64,000 nucleotides of DNA from Rhizoctonia solani (taxonomy: Eukaryota > Basidiomycota > Agaricomycetes > Cantharellales > Ceratobasidiaceae), in the NCBI RefSeq assembly GCF_016906535.1, contig NC_057382.1:1302001-1366000 (forward strand). Reading direction: 5' to 3'. Below the pieces are notes generated by a model. That model was not told where the DNA came from, ran no database searches, and saw only the letters and a list, made by a program, of their open reading frames with translations. Position 1 is the stretch's first letter; every line of letters begins with the position of its first letter. The position numbers and the translations under genes are program-made. Of the stretch, positions 59,529-64,000 are shown piece after piece.

Positions 59529-61096
59529 TCACGGCGCAAAGGGATGGTGCGACCGCTTAGCTGCATCGACGCTTTCGTCGTCATCGATGATGGTCTCTTC
59601 TTGCGTACGTGCGAATCGAACAGTATCAATCGTGCGTGTGCCCAATTCTATATCATGAGGACGACCTTTGCTGTCATCAACGTTCTGTTGATAGCTCGTG
59701 GTAACCTAGTAAGTCAAGATTAGACACAGTCCCATCCCATCATATTCAGATAACTTACAACAACACCGTTTTGTGGTGTCGGTCCAGCAGCACGTCCACG
59801 GGTCGACTCATAGTAGCTTGTAGTTGGCGGGGAAGACATGATTTCTTGAAGGTCCTTACGAGAACTGAGAGTAACCATGACGGAGATGGCGTACCTGATC
59901 AAAAATGTAAGTGCGTTTCAGTGCTATGAAATATAATGTGCGTACATCTTGCCCATGATTAATTGAGGAAGCAAGTGATAGGCCTGGCCAGGCAAAGCCA
60001 AATACTACGGATGATGGATAAACCGACTGGTCGCAAAAGAAAAAGTCATAGGGCTTACCAGAACTAGGTTGATAACTGCAATCTATAAAAAAAAACCGGA
60101 TTTTTAGAAAAGGCAAGCAAGACTTCAGGTGCAGTACGTACAGAAGCAGTGACTGAACTGGTTTCCATAGTCACACGAATGATCTTAGTAATGACAGCTT
60201 CCGTCCTGATGATGTGCATCAGGACATTGTTAAAGGGATTTACTGGTCATTACTACGTACTTGCGGAAAGGTGTGCGAACGCGCAGCAAGGTATAGATGA
60301 GAATGGCCGAGATAAGGACGTCCAGGACAGCAGTCAGAGTGAGCCATCCAATGATTGGAACCGGGATACTTGGGACAAGACTCAAGCGCACGATACGCTG
60401 GAATTCGACCGAAGAGCTGTGCAGCACATAAGATCCCAGACTATATAGTAGATTGAACCGCTTACGCAATGCCGAACCCAAGTGAAACAGCGATGATCGT
60501 GCCAACGACGATGAGAACAATCTTGCTTTTAGTGGCCTGTGTAGTTGGCGGAGATTCATTAGACTGGTCGATGGTGTTAAGGCTAGAACTTACGCTGTAG
60601 GCACGCTCCAAAAAGAAAACCTGGGCGATGGATCCAAGAATTGCCGTGACACCAATCTCCCAGAACAAGGACCCTGCAATCAAGTGAGGTTATGAATAGT
60701 CAATACACTAAAGACTTACAGTCCTGTGAATCGAACATCAGAAAATCCCCATAATACGTAACAGCATTGCGATACAGGTTGATATAGTCCATCACTCCTT
60801 GTAGAAGGGTCATGATTGTCACTAGAAAATCATTCTCAAAAGGCGTCTTTGGCGATCCCAGTTAGTTGACTTACATGACGCGACTACGGCTCGGTTGAAA
60901 GTGGTATCTGTCGGAAATATGCGCTAAAAATGTGTTTAGACGAAAAACTCATGCAAGTCTGAAAGTGGCGTACCCAGTAGTCATACACCTGTACGCAGAA
61001 AACACCTAGGAAAAGTTGTTGCATCATGATACCAGTGACGAAAGGACCAAATGCATTGACGACATCTTTCTGAGTGATACCGGGCGGTAGAGTCAT
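59529..61096 (-). CDS. DUF6534-type multi-pass membrane protein
   Basis: The start at 61096 gives MTLPPGITQKDVVNAFGPFV, then hydrophobic VTGIMMQQLFLGVFCVQVYDYW, a charged loop RIFPTDTTFNRAVVAS, and helices including WEIGVTAILGSIAQVFFLERAY and KIVLIVVGTIIAVSLGFGI. The family signature YDYW-loop-VVA and ITKIIRVTMETSSVTA near the end of the membrane core fit basidiomycete DUF6534 proteins. The C-terminus is an acidic, Thr-rich tail ending in SHHPFAP. Exons are short (first 60974-61096). Membrane location is certain, function unknown. Confidence 0.78.
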
Positions 61097-62085
61097 GGCA
61101 GAGTGTTGGAGCAGAAAAGCGGAGGATGTACGGAGGGCGGCGGATAACGAAGGTAGCTGTTCGGGAGTCGGTCTATATACCAATGGACGAAGTTCTCAAG
61201 CAGCAAGGCCTATTGAATCAAGTTCTGATGAACCTGGCCAGGAGAAGACGATCACAGCGCTGCGCAAGATGCGATATGATCGATGGTGCTCCTAAATTTG
61301 AAGGAGATTGACCAGATTTGTTTGCTTCAAAACTAGAAGACAATGCTACTGCTTTAGCTGCAGACAACAGAACTTCTCGTAATATCTGTACCCAAGTAAA
61401 AGCAGGCGTGGGTCAGTGGAGGACTAGGAAATGTGAATGACGAACGTGGTCGTCGTTCGTGGTCTTTTAGACTCAACACAGCTCCATTATCCAGACGGGG
61501 AAGTCGAAATAACCCGTCCGCTATCCTGGCGCTCCCCTGGGTCAGGTTCGTAACCTTCTTTCACTAGTGCACAGGAATATACACCAGAAGCGATTGAGTT
61601 TGCATCAGACAAATCACGGTAAAGATGACCAAGCAACGGGGGACTCGGCAGATCCTACGCCAATTTCGTGCACGAAAATGTCAGAAACTCCGAGACACCG
61701 AACCCCGAGGAAAGGAACTGGTTCTGCCCAAACGAACAGCTCATCCATCAACGGGTTTCCGGTTTCTGCTGCTTCAGTGTTTCTTCTCGGATTGACAGTG
61801 AGATCGCCCTGATTCTTCTGGAACTCCCCATACCGTATCGGGCTCACGTCAACCAAATGTGCTCCACGTGGGGAGGGTTTACGGCGAGGCAAATGGCCTA
61901 GGATGAGATTTGCCACCATCCAATTATGACACGCTTGTTGCCTTCCTAGCAACTCTGCGGCCCAATATTTGTTCGCTCCGAACGAAACCAGATTCAACAA
62001 GCACCCCCCCCCCGTTCCTTCTCTTCCTACTCCTCCAAATCCCATTCACATTTTCATCCCGGCCCCTTTACTTTCTCCTTCCAAT
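61097..62085. other. Intergenic region between divergent genes
   Basis: Lies between the 5' ends of the DUF6534-type gene and the P450 gene. It holds a C-rich tract near 62005-62015, just upstream of the P450. No ORF is supported; the long minus-strand ORF at 61614-62045 has no motif. Confidence 0.4.
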
Positions 62086-64000
62086 ATGTCGAATCTTGTC
62101 GTTCCCGTTGTTCTCGGCTCAACCGTTGTATGGCTCGCCGTCAAGACAATGGCTATCGGGAAGCGAGAGACTTATCTCCCTCCCGGTCCTCCCACCGTCC
62201 CGTTGCTGGGTAATTTACATGAATTTCCTAAGACCGAAGCCCATTTAAAGTATGTCTTGCGTCGCTCCTCTTTTGGCTGCGAACTTGCTTTCCTTGAACC
62301 CTATCTAAACTCTCCCATTCATATAGACTGACTGAATGGGCTCGCATCTACGGTGGAATGTACTCCGTGAGTTGTGTTTGCTCCGACGCCGTCTCCGGTA
62401 GCGATATTCACTCGATTCTAGTTGAAGATGGGCCCTGGCACAGCTATAGTCATTACCGATGTTGCTGCCGTCAAGGAACTTATGGACAAGCGCTCGCAGT
62501 CAACGGTCGATCGTCCCCCCAACCACATGGCCGACTTGGTAGCTGGTGGAATGAACATGGTATTGTCCCGTTACAGTCAGTGTCGAATCGTCAAACATAT
62601 ACAACCAATGACTAACGGATCCTTCTAGCCGAGGACTGGCGTACTCTTCGTCGTGCATCCCATGCAATCTTGACCCAGCAAGCCTGTGCCGGACATCTCC
62701 CTATCCAACGTGCAGAGGCTGCGCAGCTCCTGCATGATTGCCTTACTACTCCCGAGGTATGTTTTGTATTGTTCGGGTCAGCTTCCTAACCTGACATGGT
62801 CCTATTCAGAAATTCTATACCCACATTCGCCGTTATTCGTCATCTGTCATCCTTTCAGTATTGTTCGGAAAGCGTGCACCCCGTTTTGAAACCAAAGAGG
62901 TTACCGACTTCTTCAATGCTCAACACAGCTGGGAAGAAGTCCTCGAGCCTGGTTCGTGCATATAGAAGCTACGCCCATTTTTTTTATCTGACTATATGCG
63001 GGATTTTTCAGGTGCTCACCCGCCAATGGATCTCATCCCTATCTTGAAACACGTTCCAGAAGCCCTTGCTTCGTGGAAGACACTTTGCAAGAAGACTCGC
63101 AAGCTCCAACGTGATCTATACTTCGGTCTCCTCGAGGAAACTGAGCGACGTATCGCTAATCATCAAGAAAACAACTGCTTCATGGAGCAAGTTTTAGCCC
63201 GTCAGCAGGAGTTTGGCATGAGCCGTGAGCTCGTTGGCTACCTTGGTGGCGTCCTATTGGAAGGTGGCTCGGATACTACCAGCTCTTTCCTCCAAACGCT
63301 TGTACTTGGTCTCACAGCTTTCCCCGACGTTCAAAAGAAGGCTCAGGTAAAATCATTTTGCCATCACGCTGGTATAATTTATTCTGATCTCTCATTACTC
63401 TACTCAAGGCCGAGATTGACTCGGTTGTTGGCTCTGATCATGCTCCTACCCCTGAGGACTTTGACCGGCTTCCTTACATCCAAGCCATCATCAAGGAATG
63501 CCACCGCTGGCGTCCGGTCGCGCCCCTCGCAATTCCTCACGGCACCATCCAGGAAGAGACCGTGAGTACTTGAACTTTATCTCTCCAGATCAAAACTCAT
63601 ACCTTTCTCCAGTACCGAGGTTACCGCATTCCCGCCGGCTCGACAATTTTCGTGAATAACTGGGGAATGTTCCACGACCCTGAAGTCTACGAGCGTCCCG
63701 ACGACTTCTGGCCCGATCGCTTCTTGCAAAACGAGTTTGGTACCAAGCCTGGCGTCGACAATACCGATCGCAGGACCAACATGGCCTTTGGCAGCGGTCG
63801 TCGATTCTGCCCTGGTGTCCACCTAGCTAACAACAGCTTGGTAAGACTCTATGCGACCAGTTCATTTTGGAATAATCCCTGAGTTTCAATTTTTAGATGC
63901 TGAACACCATGAATATGGTCTGGGCGTTTGATTTCAGCCTTGCTACTGATCCCGACACTGGAAACCCTATCCCTGTGGATATCCACGATTATGCAAAGGT
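62086..64000 (+). CDS. Cytochrome P450, runs off the right edge
   Basis: Exons 62086-62249, 62327-62366, 62422-62575, 62629-62756, 62810-62951, 63012-63346, 63409-63561, 63613-63840 and 63897-64000 (partial) join in frame; the last exon continues beyond the window. N-terminal hydrophobic anchor LVVPVVLGSTVVWLAV, proline-rich PPGPPTVPLLGNLHEFP, I-helix GGVLLEGGSDTTSS, K-helix ECHRWR (ExxR), DDFWPDRF and the heme-binding FGSGRRFCPGVHL with Cys at about residue 438. All catalytic motifs are present. It looks like a fungal microsomal P450 of the O-methylsterigmatocystin-oxidoreductase-like group; the substrate cannot be told. No biosynthetic partners are seen in the window. Confidence 0.9.

Noticed and set aside
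57300..64000. A biosynthetic gene cluster formed by the flavin oxidase, the membrane protein and the P450
   Set aside because: No core synthase, transporter or regulator is seen, and the P450 is cut by the window edge, so the link is not supported.
1..64000. CRISPR arrays, bacterial operons or phage modules
   Set aside because: The sequence is intron-rich eukaryotic DNA; no spaced identical repeats of CRISPR type were seen.

Overview
The window is nuclear DNA of a filamentous basidiomycete, most likely an agaricomycete of the Rhizoctonia/Ceratobasidium type. I infer this from dense short introns of about 45-65 nt, from gene content (laccase, tandem GH18 chitinases, P450, DUF6534-like multi-pass protein, tyrosine-kinase-like kinase, SGNH esterase) and from tRNA genes with introns. 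The genus is an inference from family resemblance only. Exon models were read by hand from splice sites. Where all exons join in frame this is stated.

Layout. 1-7.7 kb is gene-poor: a truncated LINE-type RNase H fragment (1-722, minus) and a few weak ORFs. 7.7-12.5 kb holds two Ser/Thr/Pro-rich single-pass membrane proteins in tandem that share a cytoplasmic motif. 13.3-15.1 kb is an 11-exon protein kinase gene. 15.4-16.5 kb is a repeat island with a 32-nt inverted repeat and a ~44-bp direct-repeat array. 16.9-19.8 kb is a large F-box-like gene. 21.6-22.6 kb encodes PanB (pantothenate pathway). 22.8-28.2 kb carries an internally deleted RtcB-family gene, a short SRP72 gene and a laccase. 28.2-31.7 kb is gene-poor with a TC microsatellite and a 114-bp tandem repeat. 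31.8-40.2 kb has a pinin-family gene, an unknown 313-aa protein, a multi-pass membrane protein, an SGNH esterase and an NFKBIL1-like gene.

40.5-46.4 kb has tRNA-Asp and two tandem GH18 chitinases that share a gene-conversion-like tract. 47.5-55.9 kb is a minus-strand housekeeping block: a disordered 422-aa protein, FCF1 (18S rRNA processing), a CSC1/OSCA stress-gated channel and a GPATCH11-like G-patch protein. 56.6 kb is tRNA-Gly. 57.3-59.1 kb is a flavin amine oxidase. 59.5-61.1 kb is a DUF6534-type membrane protein. A P450 runs off the right edge.

These genes do not form one pathway; the segment looks like ordinary chromosomal sequence with a TE-rich left end. I did not find a convincing new multi-gene system. 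The most notable patterns are six GC-AG introns sharing a GCAAG donor, a 9-nt micro-exon in the kinase, the chitinase conversion tract, and repeated single-base frame breaks in short homopolymers. The last could be base-calling error or real gene decay.
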